From NCBI GenBank assembly GCA_964030475.1, contig CAXIPT010000011.1, positions 267,461-331,460 on the forward strand: a stretch of 64,000 nucleotides of DNA, read 5' to 3'. Of the stretch, positions 30,728-40,713 are shown one piece after another (the first letter of the stretch is position 1; each line of letters opens with the position of its first letter). The notes below the pieces were generated by a model, which had not been told where the DNA came from, ran no database searches, and was given only the letters and a program-made list of their open reading frames with translations. The DNA is from Tethya wilhelma (lineage: Eukaryota; Porifera; Demospongiae; Tethyida; Tethyidae). A program made the position numbers and the translations under genes.

Positions 30728-31686
30728 ATGCGACTCAGCATCATGTGCTGGTTTGTGTCGTTGATTATATTGGCTGCAGTTCCAACATACGCCAAACCAT
30801 GGCTACTCACTTTTATTTCGCCATACAATTATCCATTCAAAGGTCCACAAGATGTCTTGTCCATAGACCCAGTCACTGGTAGACTGACAAAGCTTGGCTA
30901 TTCTTTACCAACTGTAGATCCACTCTGTGCTCAAGTTGATCAGAAAAGAAACTTATTCTACGTGGCCTTTGGTACTTCTAGCTTCGTGAAATACAACATG
31001 AGTGATGGGCAAGCTGTTGCCCGCTACAAGATCATCTTTAGTGTCATATCTACAGAGTTTGTTTCCTGGAACTACAACCCAGACCTCAATGTATTGTATG
31101 GAATATGTCTGAAACCAGATAACGTAGCAATCAACTGGAACTACACCTGGTGTTATGTCCCCTTCAATGACACTGGTGAGGGAGTGCTCTACTATGGTGA
31201 TGCTGTCGCTCCAGCTGCTGATACAAACGGCTTTAGCTACTGCAGCAACATTCATATGAACCACAACACTTATGCTACGGGAGAATATTGGTATAATGTG
31301 GGAGATCAAATTGTGGTTCAAAACGTAAGCTTAGTAGGAAATGGCACCAACACATGGAACTCCATATGGACCGTCCAGGATGGTGAAGATATGGACTCCA
31401 ACCTGTTTGCTGCTGTAGTGACTGGAAAAGCAAAGGAGTATGTCATCGTGGTGCACAATCCTACCAACACTCAAGACTATAACTCATTAATTGTTGTCAA
31501 TGTAACTTCAGATGGCAGAGAAACTCTTATGGCCAAAATACCCCCAGACCTATTGTCCTCTGCTCCTGGTGCTGTGCCCTACACATACGACCCCCAGTCA
31601 CAGATGTTGTACATGATAATGCATTCACACGATGATGATCCTTTCAATTATGAGTTGCCAGACACTCTTGTTAGAGTTAACTTGAC
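30728..31686 (+). CDS. Secreted glycoprotein, 3' end lost at a contig join
   Basis: The ATG at 30728 starts MRLSIMCWFVSLIILAAVPTYA, a clear signal peptide with likely cleavage after TYA. The mature part (about 295 residues seen) has many NxT/S sites. Blocks such as DVLSIDPVTGRLTKLGYSLP and VPYTYDPQSQMLYMIM suggest a beta-propeller-like repeat fold; this is a weak inference. The frame is cut by the N at 31687, after which the sequence belongs to a TRAF-like gene, so the true C-terminus is unknown. Confidence 0.6.
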
Positions 31687-31687
31687 T

Positions 31688-31842
31688 NAAAACTCTCAGA
31701 AAAACTTAGGAAGGAATCTAAACCAGGACAGAAGATAACACAATGTTCTTTACATTTATTTAAAATGTCCCTACATAAACTAACATGTGTTGTTACGGTA
31801 ACACTCCATAAGCACAATTGCCAGGCAGAATATGATGTATAA
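31688..31842 (+). pseudogene. Orphan 3' end of a TRAF-like gene after a contig join
   Basis: Read in the frame closing at TAA 31840, it gives KLSEKLRKESKPGQKI ... CVVTVTLHKHNCQAEYDV. This aligns with the C-termini of TRAF-like 3 (CTKLPPSDSGKEPRPGQEI, VTLKKHNCQA) and TRAF-like 2 (TLIEHNCQAERK). It begins exactly at the N at 31687. It could be the missing end of TRAF-like 4 (cut at 34745) or of another paralogue. Confidence 0.7.
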
Positions 31843-32084
31843 AACTTAAATGACATTAGTTCTGTGCTATGTACTCTACAGTAGAGTGTTGATAGTAAGT
31901 ATATTGTTTAATTATTATTTTGAGCATGTAAAATTTGTAGTAACTGTACAGCAGGAAAGTTTTGCGTTTCAACTTTCGCAGATAAACCATGGAACAGTCA
32001 TACATGGATGGATTGTGACTAACCAAAACCACTAAATTAGACCCCACAAAAGTTTTCCACTATGCATGGTATATCAAGGTTGAC

Positions 32085-32140
32085 AGGCAGTGTGACGGGG
32101 GAGCCAACCTGAGGGTGGTGGTCTTGTAGAAACTTAGGGT
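32085..32140 (-). pseudogene. Relic of USP37 exon 5
   Basis: Minus strand GTTTCTACAAGACCACCACC with TCAG afterwards resembles the start of USP37 exon 5 (GTTTCTACAAGACCCCCACC). It lies between TRAF-like sequences, as exon 5 does in the main locus. Short, so tentative. Confidence 0.45.
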
Positions 32141-32324
32141 GCAAGTGAAAAGAGAAGACAATGTCATGTATTGATTCTTAAAACACATACTAATAATATA
32201 GTACAATGTACAAACAGTATAATAAATTAATATGGCTTGTTTATACACGGTTTTTAAATGGACAAATTCATCATTTGTGTGCATGCACTATAGGAAAACA
32301 TATAGTCCTGGACCAGATACAGTA

Positions 32325-32565
32325 TACCGTATAGCCGGAAAATTTGGTGAGAATTAAATTTGGCGGATTAAACAAACTTTGAATTTGGCGGATTTTAATT
32401 TGGCGGAGCGAGCCGATCACATGCACAATATGCATATACGTAAGTATATACGTATATGTGCATGCACGCACTATAAATATTGGCGGATTTTAATTTGGCG
32501 CTACTAAGTCTCATCCACCAATCCGTCAAATTTAATTTCCCGCCGAATTTTCTGACCATACGGTA
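32325..32565. mobile_element. MITE of the TACCGTATAGC family
   Basis: Left end TACCGTATAGCCGGAAAATT; right end ...TTTTCTGACCATACGGTA. Internal repeats of TTTGGCGGATT type. No coding capacity. Confidence 0.75.
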
Positions 32566-32611
32566 TTAGGAATTTCATGCATTGTTGAATAAAGGGTATA
32601 TTATACTTTCA

Positions 32612-32957
32612 TCAGTGGCGTAGCTAGACACTAGCAGTTGGTGGGGCACTGAAGCAATTGAGCTACGCCCTTTTTTGCTAGACGACCTTTACCGTTCTAT
32701 TTCACGGCGAAAATTTCGAGAATTTGGCATTGAAAATGCCATTTTAAAAGCCTCTGAGCAGTCTGAACTTACTACATCAGTTATATTATTAGTGTCAGTT
32801 ATTATTAGTCCTTCCCAGCCATTAAATTACAGTTTTGTTGCTCATGAGTTTGTGCTGAATGAACAGATTGTCAGCTGATTGGTAATTTGGTAGGGCACGG
32901 TGAACTAATGGTAGGGCACAGGCCCTGGTAGGCCCTGGTTTGGCTACGCCACTGACT
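32612..32957. mobile_element. Possible non-autonomous element with AGTGGCGTAGC ends
   Basis: The left boundary reads CAGTGGCGTAGCTAGAC near 32615, the right boundary GGTTTGGCTACGCCACTGA near 32937. The inverted match is about 12 bases. Confidence 0.45.
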
Positions 32958-33619
32958 TTCATTAACAAATTATACACATATATTATCATCAATTGACCGT
33001 AAACACAATGCTTTTATTAGACAAAAATAGACATGCACACACATTGGCACAGCATGCAGCAAGTTAATTATAATTCAGGAAAGTTGCCATAGTAGTTTTG
33101 TAGGATTTCAGTTTCACAGTTTTTGCAGATCACGATCCATCAGCAAAAGTTTTTATTCTCTGTAACTTATATGTACCTATGAGTGCACAGCTCAGTTGCA
33201 AATTTTAAACGCAATTATTAAGAATGCTTAATGAGAGATAGTCGGAAAGTTAAACCCAATGAAATTTTTCCACCATAACATGGTTATAAGTTTATCATTG
33301 GAGGCGTATAAAAGATGTTTTCTTATTAAAAAATGTATACAATAATTATCTATACAGTGGTTGTGTGCACATATTAATTTGGAAATTAACTGAGCTGTTG
33401 CTCCTGAAGTACATATATAGTGCTACTACATGCATATGCATGCATGGGGGTATAAGTCTAAGTATATAGCTGCTACCATAGTAACACCATGATGGCAGTC
33501 TACTCACATTGTGCACTGATGTGCCACAGATATTGTTCTTATGAAAATATACATGACATTATGTGTACACACATGCACATGCAATGAATATGATTTAGTC
33601 ACGTGATCAATACTAGACC

Positions 33620-34744
33620 ATGCAGGAAGACAAGGAGTTTGGGAAAGCTAATCATCACCCAGCTAAGATGGATTATGATTTCGGTGAAGATCTTTCTGAA
33701 GAGTTCACTTGTCAGGTGTGTATGAAACTACTGAATGAGCCTCAACTAACAGACTGCTGTGGTCAAAACTTTTGTAGGGCCTGTCTTGATCAATGGTTTA
33801 AACAAAAAGGCAAGAAACAATGTCCTCATTGTCGCAGTGAAGACTTCACACATATTCTCAACAAGCCACTACAACGTAAGATCAAAGAAGTGAAGGTCTA
33901 CTGCCCCAAGAGGAAGGAGGGCTGTAAAGAGACAATGAAGATAGAGGAGCTGGAGAGACACCTGTCTAAGGAGAACACAAATGGGTGTGGCTATGTCACT
34001 GTGAAGTGTAAGAATAAAGACTGTAAAGAGATTTGTTTAAGAAAAGACTTGGACAACCACACCAAGAACACATGTGAACATCGTGAGGTGAAGTGTCAAT
34101 ACTGTGGGGAGGTTGCCCGATACAAGTACATTACTGATTCATCATGGTTCGGACACATATGGAAATGTCCAGAATATCCAGTGGGTTGTCCAAACAAGTG
34201 TGATACTGTTAGAGATCTAAAACGTAAAGACCTGAAGGCTCACAGAGAGGTGTGTCCTCTGGAGCTAGTGGAGTGTCCATTCAGAGAAGCAGGATGTAAA
34301 GAACAGCTAGTGAGGAAAGATCTTGACCACCATATTCAGACCAACACTCAACAACACCTGCTAATTCTAAATGGTTCATACAAAACACTGATGTCTAAAC
34401 ATGATGCTCTTTCTAGGGATCATAAGGAACTTAAGTGTACAGTAGCAGGTGTTGCAGTTGAGTTAGAAGGATTACAATCCACAGTGAGAGACAGATCATC
34501 AGTTAAACTTGTAGAGCGAATCACAAAATCACTGAAACAAATCTCTTTGAGATTAGAGAAAGAAGGTGATCAACTTGAATTCAACTTTTCTAACTCACTT
34601 AGTACTTGGACAAGTCCAGTGTTTCAAGTGAATAGGATAAAGATAACAATAGAATACAGTCAGCAGAATCATAGTAGTTACCACCTAGCCTTAGTCTGGA
34701 TGGGTGGTGAACTCGATGGAAAGTATGATGTTGAAGCTAATTTG
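33620..34744 (+). CDS. TRAF-like 4, RING/TRAF zinc-finger protein cut at a contig join
   Basis: The first ATG at 33620 adds 16 residues to the family start MDYDF at 33668; either could be used. RING-like (CQVCMKLL, DCCGQNFCRACLD, CPHC), TRAF zinc fingers, coiled coil and the start of the TRAF-C-like domain (NSLSTWTSPVFQV, WMGGELDGKYDV) are present. The frame breaks at the N at 34745, after which the sequence is USP37 intron 1. About 60 C-terminal residues are missing; a matching type of 3' end sits at 31688-31842. Close to TRAF-like 2 and 3 but clearly a separate paralogue. Confidence 0.75.
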
Positions 34745-34745
34745 N

Positions 34746-35480
34746 GTGTGAGTGTACAAGTGTACATGTATGATTGATACAACTTTTCCATCAAACCAAG
34801 CACACACAGGTCTGTACTCAATATAGGACACTTTGATAATAGACTCAGTGTACAATCACCATTAAAAATGCTTTGTGAAATGTCAAAGACTTAACATGAA
34901 CCCCCACAATAAAAAAATTATGCTTCTCTCACTGACCTTTAACCTCTTGTGTTTCACTCCAGTTCCCTCCACTGTGAAGCACGGTGTGTCGTTGTTGACT
35001 AGGCCCAGAGAGAAGCGGCAGCTGTGGTCCCTGGGTGGACCGCCACTGGCCGCGTACACTTTGAGAACACACGAGAAACTGACGAGACTCTGAAACGATG
35101 ACTGCTCCATCTTTACCCAGTTTTAACTTTGGCGGGTAAATGGCGCCAATCTCCTTTGACCGTGTAAAGATTACGGTAGAAAACGGAAATGGCATCACTC
35201 CGTAAACGTCTAATAGCTTGTATTGACGACCGTTACCATAGGCCAATTTGCGCGATTGAGTTTGGGACTCAGTCTTGCGGAGAATGCGGACGTGGTTTCA
35301 TCAGTTGCCTCCAATCTTCCTAGTATACTTCTAGAGAGCAGGCCCGTAGGGAGGGAGATGCAAGGGGGTGCAAGTGCACCCCCCTTTTGAAGCAAAAAGA
35401 GGAACCAAGTCTCAGGCATAATCATAAGACAAGTTATAATATTATCGATAAAGATGTTCAAGAATGCACCAGACCTCCAA
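34746..35480. repeat. Second copy of the USP37 5' end (intron 1, exon 1, upstream flank)
   Basis: Matches 24145-24800 with few substitutions and some indels. It contains exon 1 at 34937-35110 (minus; MEQSSF...KHKRLK, identical protein). It starts at an N within a GT repeat. The upstream flank diverges after AGCCTAAAT. This may be a second haplotype, a partial paralogous copy or a mis-scaffolded contig. Confidence 0.8.
34937..35110 (-). pseudogene. Duplicate USP37 exon 1 without downstream exons
   Basis: A complete first coding exon with an intact donor (GTCAGTGAG) but no exon 2 on this side of the contig join. Confidence 0.7.
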
Positions 35481-35952
35481 TTAGCCTAAATGCAAACTTT
35501 TCTGCCCCCAGAGCCCCCTAGATTAATACTTTTTAGTGTGACACCTTCGGCAGTCAATATATTCAGTATGCACCCCCTATTAAGAATCCTGGCCCGCCCT
35601 ACCAGCCAGCTGCCTGTCAACGGCGGTACTGAGTTCATTATCATAAGTCCCTTCTCTGTAGCACATAATTTGGGTTTAGAAGACATAACTGTGATTTCAC
35701 AATCTGATACAACAGAGAGCACTGCGGTTCCGTTGGATCCACAATCATTGGCCAGTGTAGAAATTGAACCTACTACTATTATGTTAGCAACCAGTTAAAG
35801 TGGAATTGTATATATAATTATTGTAATTCATGCCAATTATTGTTCTAGCTGCATATAGATAATTGTATTTCTCTTAGCTTTACAACTTTTGGTTGCATTT
35901 TTGTGATAACTGTAAACAATAGCGTTTCATCTGCAATAACAGGCTGGTTGAT

Positions 35953-36429
35953 GACCCCGGAATATACCATTATAACTACCACTCAAAATTATACGAGTTA
36001 TACCAAAATTTAGGTGTTAACTACCACTCAAATTTATACGAGATAGGTAATTATCTACTAGAACTACCACTCAAATTTTGACGACAAGCAAAACACTAAC
36101 ACTCAAATTTATACGAGTTCATGCAAACTGTAGACAACTACTACTCACATTTATACGAGATAACCAAGTTTTTGCTGTGAATAGAAGGAATGGGAATATA
36201 GGAATTTAAAAATTTTGTTTATTTTTGCCTTATTGTGTGTTGTTAAGTAAAAAACCCTCAAAAATTGATGATTGTTTGAATGTACTAACACTCAAAATTA
36301 TACGAGATAGATGCTAGTTCAAAACAACTAACACTCAAATTTATACGAGATCAGGGAAAAACTTGTGTACGAGATAGACCTGTTTTGGTGCTTTTTTGAG
36401 TGGTAGTTATAGTGGCTTATTCCGGGGTC
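35953..36429. mobile_element. Non-autonomous DNA element with long TIRs and repeated internal motif
   Basis: Ends GACCCCGGAATATACCATTA and ...TAGTGGCTTATTCCGGGGTC are inverted repeats of about 38 bases. Between them ACTCAAATTTATACGAG or close variants occur about seven times, mostly in one orientation (near 35980, 36023, 36072, 36100, 36148, 36290, 36328). The repeated motif could be transposase binding sites. No ORF. Confidence 0.75.
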
Positions 36430-36529
36430 CTGCTGGTTGACATGTACACCCGCGGCAAGGTCCCTGCACGTGCACACGCTTCAACAAAGCTACTATAATA
36501 TTACGGTGGCTCAATAGGGCCTTGCACAA

Positions 36530-36681
36530 TGATCCTTTTTCCATTGTACATTGCTCATTGTTTGATGCACGTTGTCTGTTGCACATTGTACGTATACATT
36601 GCTCATTGTTTGATGCACGTTTTCTGTTGCACATTGTACATTGCTCATTGTTTGATGCACGTTGTCTGTTGCACATTGTAC
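36530..36681. repeat. Short tandem array (about 3 units of 44-47 bases) ending at an N
   Basis: Units read CATTGCTCATTGTTTGATGC followed by ACGTTGTCTGTTGCACATTG. The array ends at the N at 36682, so its true length is unknown. Confidence 0.85.
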
Positions 36682-37018
36682 NTAGCAAGAAACAAACAAA
36701 AAAGAGCTTACCACGTGAATTAGACCCTTCAAAACCCCCTGGTCACTTATTTACCTCCAAAATGGCCTGTACTACCCATTCTCCATGTTGAGTAGGCTGG
36801 ATCACGTGATCGTGCCATCCCTGTGTCTCTAATTTAACGAAAATCGTGGAGAAAAAAAGTTTGAATCCTGAATGCAAACAAATTTTTTATGCAGGTCAGG
36901 TAACTTCAAAAGTGGACATATTATATATCATTCTCTTCAGAAAAGATTGAAGATTATTGTGAGAGTGTTATTTTCTTGCTTTAAATAAAAAAAATTATCT
37001 TCTGGAATCGCTATATAT

Positions 37019-37120
37019 AGTATAGGAATGGAGTGCAGTGTAAAAAGTATTGGAACAAGCAAGAGGCAATGATTGAGGCATGTCTCAATAATTGAGTTCG
37101 GCACATACATAACCCATTCC
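37019..37120. mobile_element. Degenerate relative of the long-TIR element at 42687
   Basis: Contains ATAGGAATGGAGTGCAGTGT, AAAAAGTATTGGAACAAGCA and GGCATGTCTCAAT, all found with small changes in the 42687-43081 arms. Confidence 0.5.
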
Positions 37121-37677
37121 TATAGACCTTTTCCACGCGCACGGGAAAGTAGCGCGAAACAAGTGGAAGTGACGTTTTTTGACACTTTGTGACACGTTAT
37201 GACACAGGCCACGCCCATTGGTGGGCAAGCGAATGGAATTTTGTACTGGCTGACACTGGAGGCTAAGTTTAGTGCAAGCTCAAGAGCCTTCTACTGGAAA
37301 TAGAAGCAGCAAGCCAGATAAAATATGGAGAAGGGTCCATACAAACTTCGAATAGCAACAAATCCGAGAAAATGGCACCACATTACGTAAGAAATAGCAT
37401 GCAAAAGCCACCATGAACTGGACTTACTGGTGTTTCAGATCTATACAAACATTTTGAGTGAGCCAACGAGAGTTCTAGTAAAGTATGAGTTAGTCTTAAA
37501 TTACCTGAGAAGTTGGCTGAAGCATCCTTCCTCACTAAAGTGCTACTTTCAAGCTTGGCAGTATCACTACTGTACAAATTTGCCCACCAAGGGGCGTGTC
37601 CACCGTCACAATTCGTCATAACACGTCATGCATCTCATTAAAAAATCGCTACTGTTCCCGCGTGGAAAAGGTCTATA
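37121..37677. mobile_element. Non-autonomous DNA element with TATAGACCTTTTCCACGCG ends
   Basis: The left end TATAGACCTTTTCCACGCGC is matched at the right by ...GCGTGGAAAAGGTCTATA. Subterminal GGCCACGCCCATTGGTGGGC and GCCCACCAAGGGGCGTGTCC are also inverted. Length 557 bases; no transposase. Confidence 0.75.
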
Positions 37678-37870
37678 CTATACGTATATACTACCATACC
37701 TATGCTACTAATAATCATTGTTAGTACAATCAATTACTTTGGAGCTACAGCTGAGAGTTCATGTGTGATTATGTAGTTTAATTTACATGACATCATTGTG
37801 TGATCAACTATATAGAAACAGTTACCTTCATGCATTCATGTGCTGGGCAATTGAATTATGTTTCATGCAG

Positions 37871-38044
37871 CCTGAGGATGGTAAGGCAGTCATTTCTAGC
37901 TTTGGCCAACTACTTCGTCAAGACAGTCAATGTTTCATTACTGTGGTGGTGGATGACGATAAAGTCCTGGGGGTGAAGGATGGTGTTGTCCTAGCCTTAC
38001 CAAAGAAGGCTAGTGACCAACGGTGGGAGTTCTATCCAGAGTGA
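37871..38044 (+). CDS. Orphan terminal exon, family not recognised
   Basis: After a good acceptor (TTTCATGCAG) an open frame gives PEDGKAVISSFGQLLRQDSQ ... DQRWEFYPE and stop. Low complexity is absent and codon use looks protein-like. No upstream exon is visible before the N at 36682, so this is probably the 3' end of a gene that starts on another contig. I do not recognise it. Confidence 0.4.
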   Translation, partial: PEDGKAVISSFGQLLRQDSQCFITVVVDDDKVLGVKDGVVLALPKKASDQRWEFYPE

Positions 38045-38552
38045 ACCCATGCATAAGTTGGAGTTACCAAACCAGTGCATGCATGGATGTGACTTGTGTG
38101 ATTAGACTTTGTATTATGACATTGTAATGATAATTATAGCACTTAGAACTTTAGAAATAATTACGTAGTTTAGACGGTCTAGGATTTGTTTGATTTGTAT
38201 TAAGTATATAATACACATATTAGTGCAACTTATAAAAACTATATTAATTATTATTACTGGTTATTATTAGAAATAGAAGTAATAAGAGGTGTGTAATTCA
38301 ACTTTGTTAAATGGTGCCAATCCTGCGAAGATTACGGTAGAAAACGGAGAATGGCAGCAATTCCGTACAAGTCTAGTATTCCATATTGACGACCCATTAA
38401 TAATAATAATAATAATAATAATACACTTTACAACCATGTACATAAGCAAGTGAGCTGATGACTAAGAGAATTAAGTCACATAGCAAGCCATGGTTGAAGG
38501 TCTAACATCACTGACTGATGTAGCCTTGAACTATAACTATTAGTAATTACCA
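38045..38552. other. Gene-free stretch with a relic of the USP37 upstream flank
   Basis: About 38305-38392 repeats AGATTACGGTAGAAAACGGA and neighbouring bases found upstream of USP37 (24510 and 35170). An (ATA)n run lies near 38400-38423. Confidence 0.5.
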
Positions 38553-39005
38553 TTAAGTTTTTGCTACTTTACTCTTACTACGAGTTCTGTTTGCAATTGG
38601 TTTAATTGGGGTCCAGGATACATTGCGATTTGTGCTGCCATTACGAACATAGATTCCAGGTAGGTTTTTTCTCTCCACATAGCGTGTTTCTCTGGATCCA
38701 CTGATGTCAACTTCGCTATCACTACTTATATTAGTATTACTTGTAATCTTCTTCTTCTTTCTCTTTACCACTGGGGTCCATCCTTCTTCTCCAGTCTCCT
38801 TGCTATATGTTACACCAACTGTGCCCTGCCGTATGTCCACATCGACCGCCTCACACTCCACCAAGTGAATGTTAAGCTCATCATTTGAATTTTCATAATC
38901 TGATGTAGATGACTGAGTGTCAACGGCATTTGCAGAGACTGCAGCCTGAGAACTACAGCTTAGATGGGCAACATTTGGAATACTGAGCTGAGGGCACACT
39001 GCCAC
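38553..39005 (-). CDS. Unrecognised Ser/Lys-rich open frame without an ATG start
   Basis: 151 codons open on the minus strand, ending ...RTRSKSKVAKT. It includes GWTPVVKRKKKK, a possible nuclear signal. There is no clear ATG, so it may be an internal exon or part of a mobile-element ORF. Its neighbour at 39079 may belong to the same unit. Confidence 0.3.
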   Translation of the reverse strand: MAVCPQLSIPNVAHLSCSSQAAVSANAVDTQSSTSDYENSNDELNIHLVECEAVDVDIRQGTVGVTYSKETGEEGWTPVVKRKKKKITSNTNISSDSEVDISGSRETRYVERKNLPGIYVRNGSTNRNVSWTPIKPIANRTRSKSKVAKT

Positions 39006-39078
39006 GATTTTGACTGATCTCCTTTCCAGACTTTACCTTCATGCAGGTATTCTTATTCAATGGCAGTATACCTTCTTT

Positions 39079-39327
39079 CTATCTGTTATTGGTCTTTCTT
39101 GATTTCTTCTTTTTGCTGACCTGCCCGTTGATAGCAGGTTGGAACTGATTCCAAAAGAAGGAGATAGAGAAGCCAGTTCCAGATTGTCTTGCTGTCCAAA
39201 CAGCTTTGCTTAGCAACAGCCCATGTTCTTGCAAATGGATGCACAGTGACAGAGGCAAACCAGCCTTGTTTAGTGCCAAGAAAGGATCTGTCAAGATGGA
39301 GCTGTCAACTGTAGACTTTACAGCCAT
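39079..39327 (-). CDS. Unrecognised 82-residue open frame next to an A-tract
   Basis: Starts ATG at 39327 and ends ...KKKKSRKTNNR. Contains AVWTARQSGTGFSISFFW. Immediately before the ATG (minus sense) lies a long A-rich tract. It may be part of an inserted retroelement-like unit; there is no firm evidence. Confidence 0.3.
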   Translation of the reverse strand: MAVKSTVDSSILTDPFLALNKAGLPLSLCIHLQEHGLLLSKAVWTARQSGTGFSISFFWNQFQPAINGQVSKKKKSRKTNNR

Positions 39328-39328
39328 T

Positions 39329-39377
39329 TTTTTTTTTTTTTTTTATTTTTTTTTTTTTTTTTTTTGTTTTTTTGTTT
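39329..39377. repeat. Poly(T) tract on the plus strand
   Basis: About 45 T with few interruptions, just before the first NT5C3 exon. Possibly the A-tail end of an inserted sequence. Confidence 0.9.
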
Positions 39378-39398
39378 ACCATACGTTCTTCTGTACGT

Positions 39399-40635
39399 AT
39401 GCTCAGAGTTGCTGCTCACTGTCTCCAATTTTCTACTGCTTCTAGAGTTCGTCTCGTCATCAATGGAGGACTGAATATGGCCTACTTTGTGGATCAGATA
39501 CCGCCAACTTCAACTCCACCAATGGTAAGGAAACAGACATACAGATATCATAAATATATTACCCATCCTTCACTTCATTCTTTTCAAGTGGATAGCATAA
39601 TGTCTGACTGTTACATTTGTGTCTGTGTGTAGGATTCCCTGAGGCTATTGTTGCAGCAGTCTCATGTCAAACTTCCTGGAGGTGATATTGATAGAGCTGT
39701 GACAAAGATCAAAGCATTGTGTGCAGGAGGAGCAGACAAGCTACTGGTAAAGAAACTTCAAACGTCCATTCAAGTATTTGTCAACTACCATTCTGTGGCC
39801 TAGGGGTATATCATGCTGCCTACAAATAATCTTATTTCTTACTTTTATTTCCTACCCATCTCAGTCTAGTAATTACTAATGAACCTATTTCTCCTATACT
39901 GTATGAGACTCAAGTTTTGCAGAACTTAAATTTCACTGTTTTTGCTGAAAGAACCCCATCCGCGAAAATCATTATTCAACAAAGTTTTTCGTGAAAAATA
40001 CACTTCCGGTAGAGCCATCTGTTAACCGTGAAATTTATTCAACAAAATGTTTGTGGAGTGCTATCAGCTTAAGACCAACAAAAATTTAGTCCCATACTGT
40101 ATACTGTTCCTGTTCATTAGTTTGGACAGATTTTGTGTTAATCTTTCTCTCTAGGTGATCTCTGACTTTGACATGACCCTGTCTCGTTACTATGTCAACG
40201 GAAAGAGAGGATGTACATCTTACTGTGAGTGTGTGAGGATGCTTGTAATAATAGCAATGATGTCGTAATTATGTCATCCTTTTATCCATCTGCAGCTGTG
40301 ATAGAGAATTCTGGTCTAATGCCAAAAGAATATGAGGAGAAAGTGAGTGAAAATTTGCTTGTCTTTCAAACAATGTTTATGATCAAAGTGTTCAAACAAT
40401 AGCATATAGCCAGTGGTCTAAGTCATTTTGTCCCCTTTTCATTTCACCTCAGACTATTGAAATAAGACGGAAATATGCACCAATGGAAGCTAATCCGTGA
40501 GTCGAATTAGTTGTCATTAATTTGTTTTTGTAAAGTTTTTTAAAAGTCTAATTTGATGAAGTGCTCACACACACATGCTCATAATTATATGAATACACTG
40601 ATGTATACAAAAGGATCTAACAGTATCACATTGTG

Positions 40636-40713
<78 letters not shown>

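Larger units (their letters stand above)
31843..33619. other. Gene-free stretch with a USP37 exon relic and a MITE
   Basis: Contains the relic at 32085-32140, the MITE at 32325-32565, and AT-rich sequence. A block at about 32610-32960 (GCCACTGA... GTGGCGTAGCTAGAC) has weak inverted ends (AGTGGCGTAGC and GGCTACGCCACT), so it may be another non-autonomous element. No gene seen. Confidence 0.45.

Noticed and set aside
36540..36681. CRISPR-like repeat array
   Set aside because: Contiguous tandem units without unique spacers, in a eukaryotic genome.
39905..40100. MITE-like block with GTGAAAAATAC and CCGTGAAATTT
   Set aside because: No convincing inverted ends could be defined.
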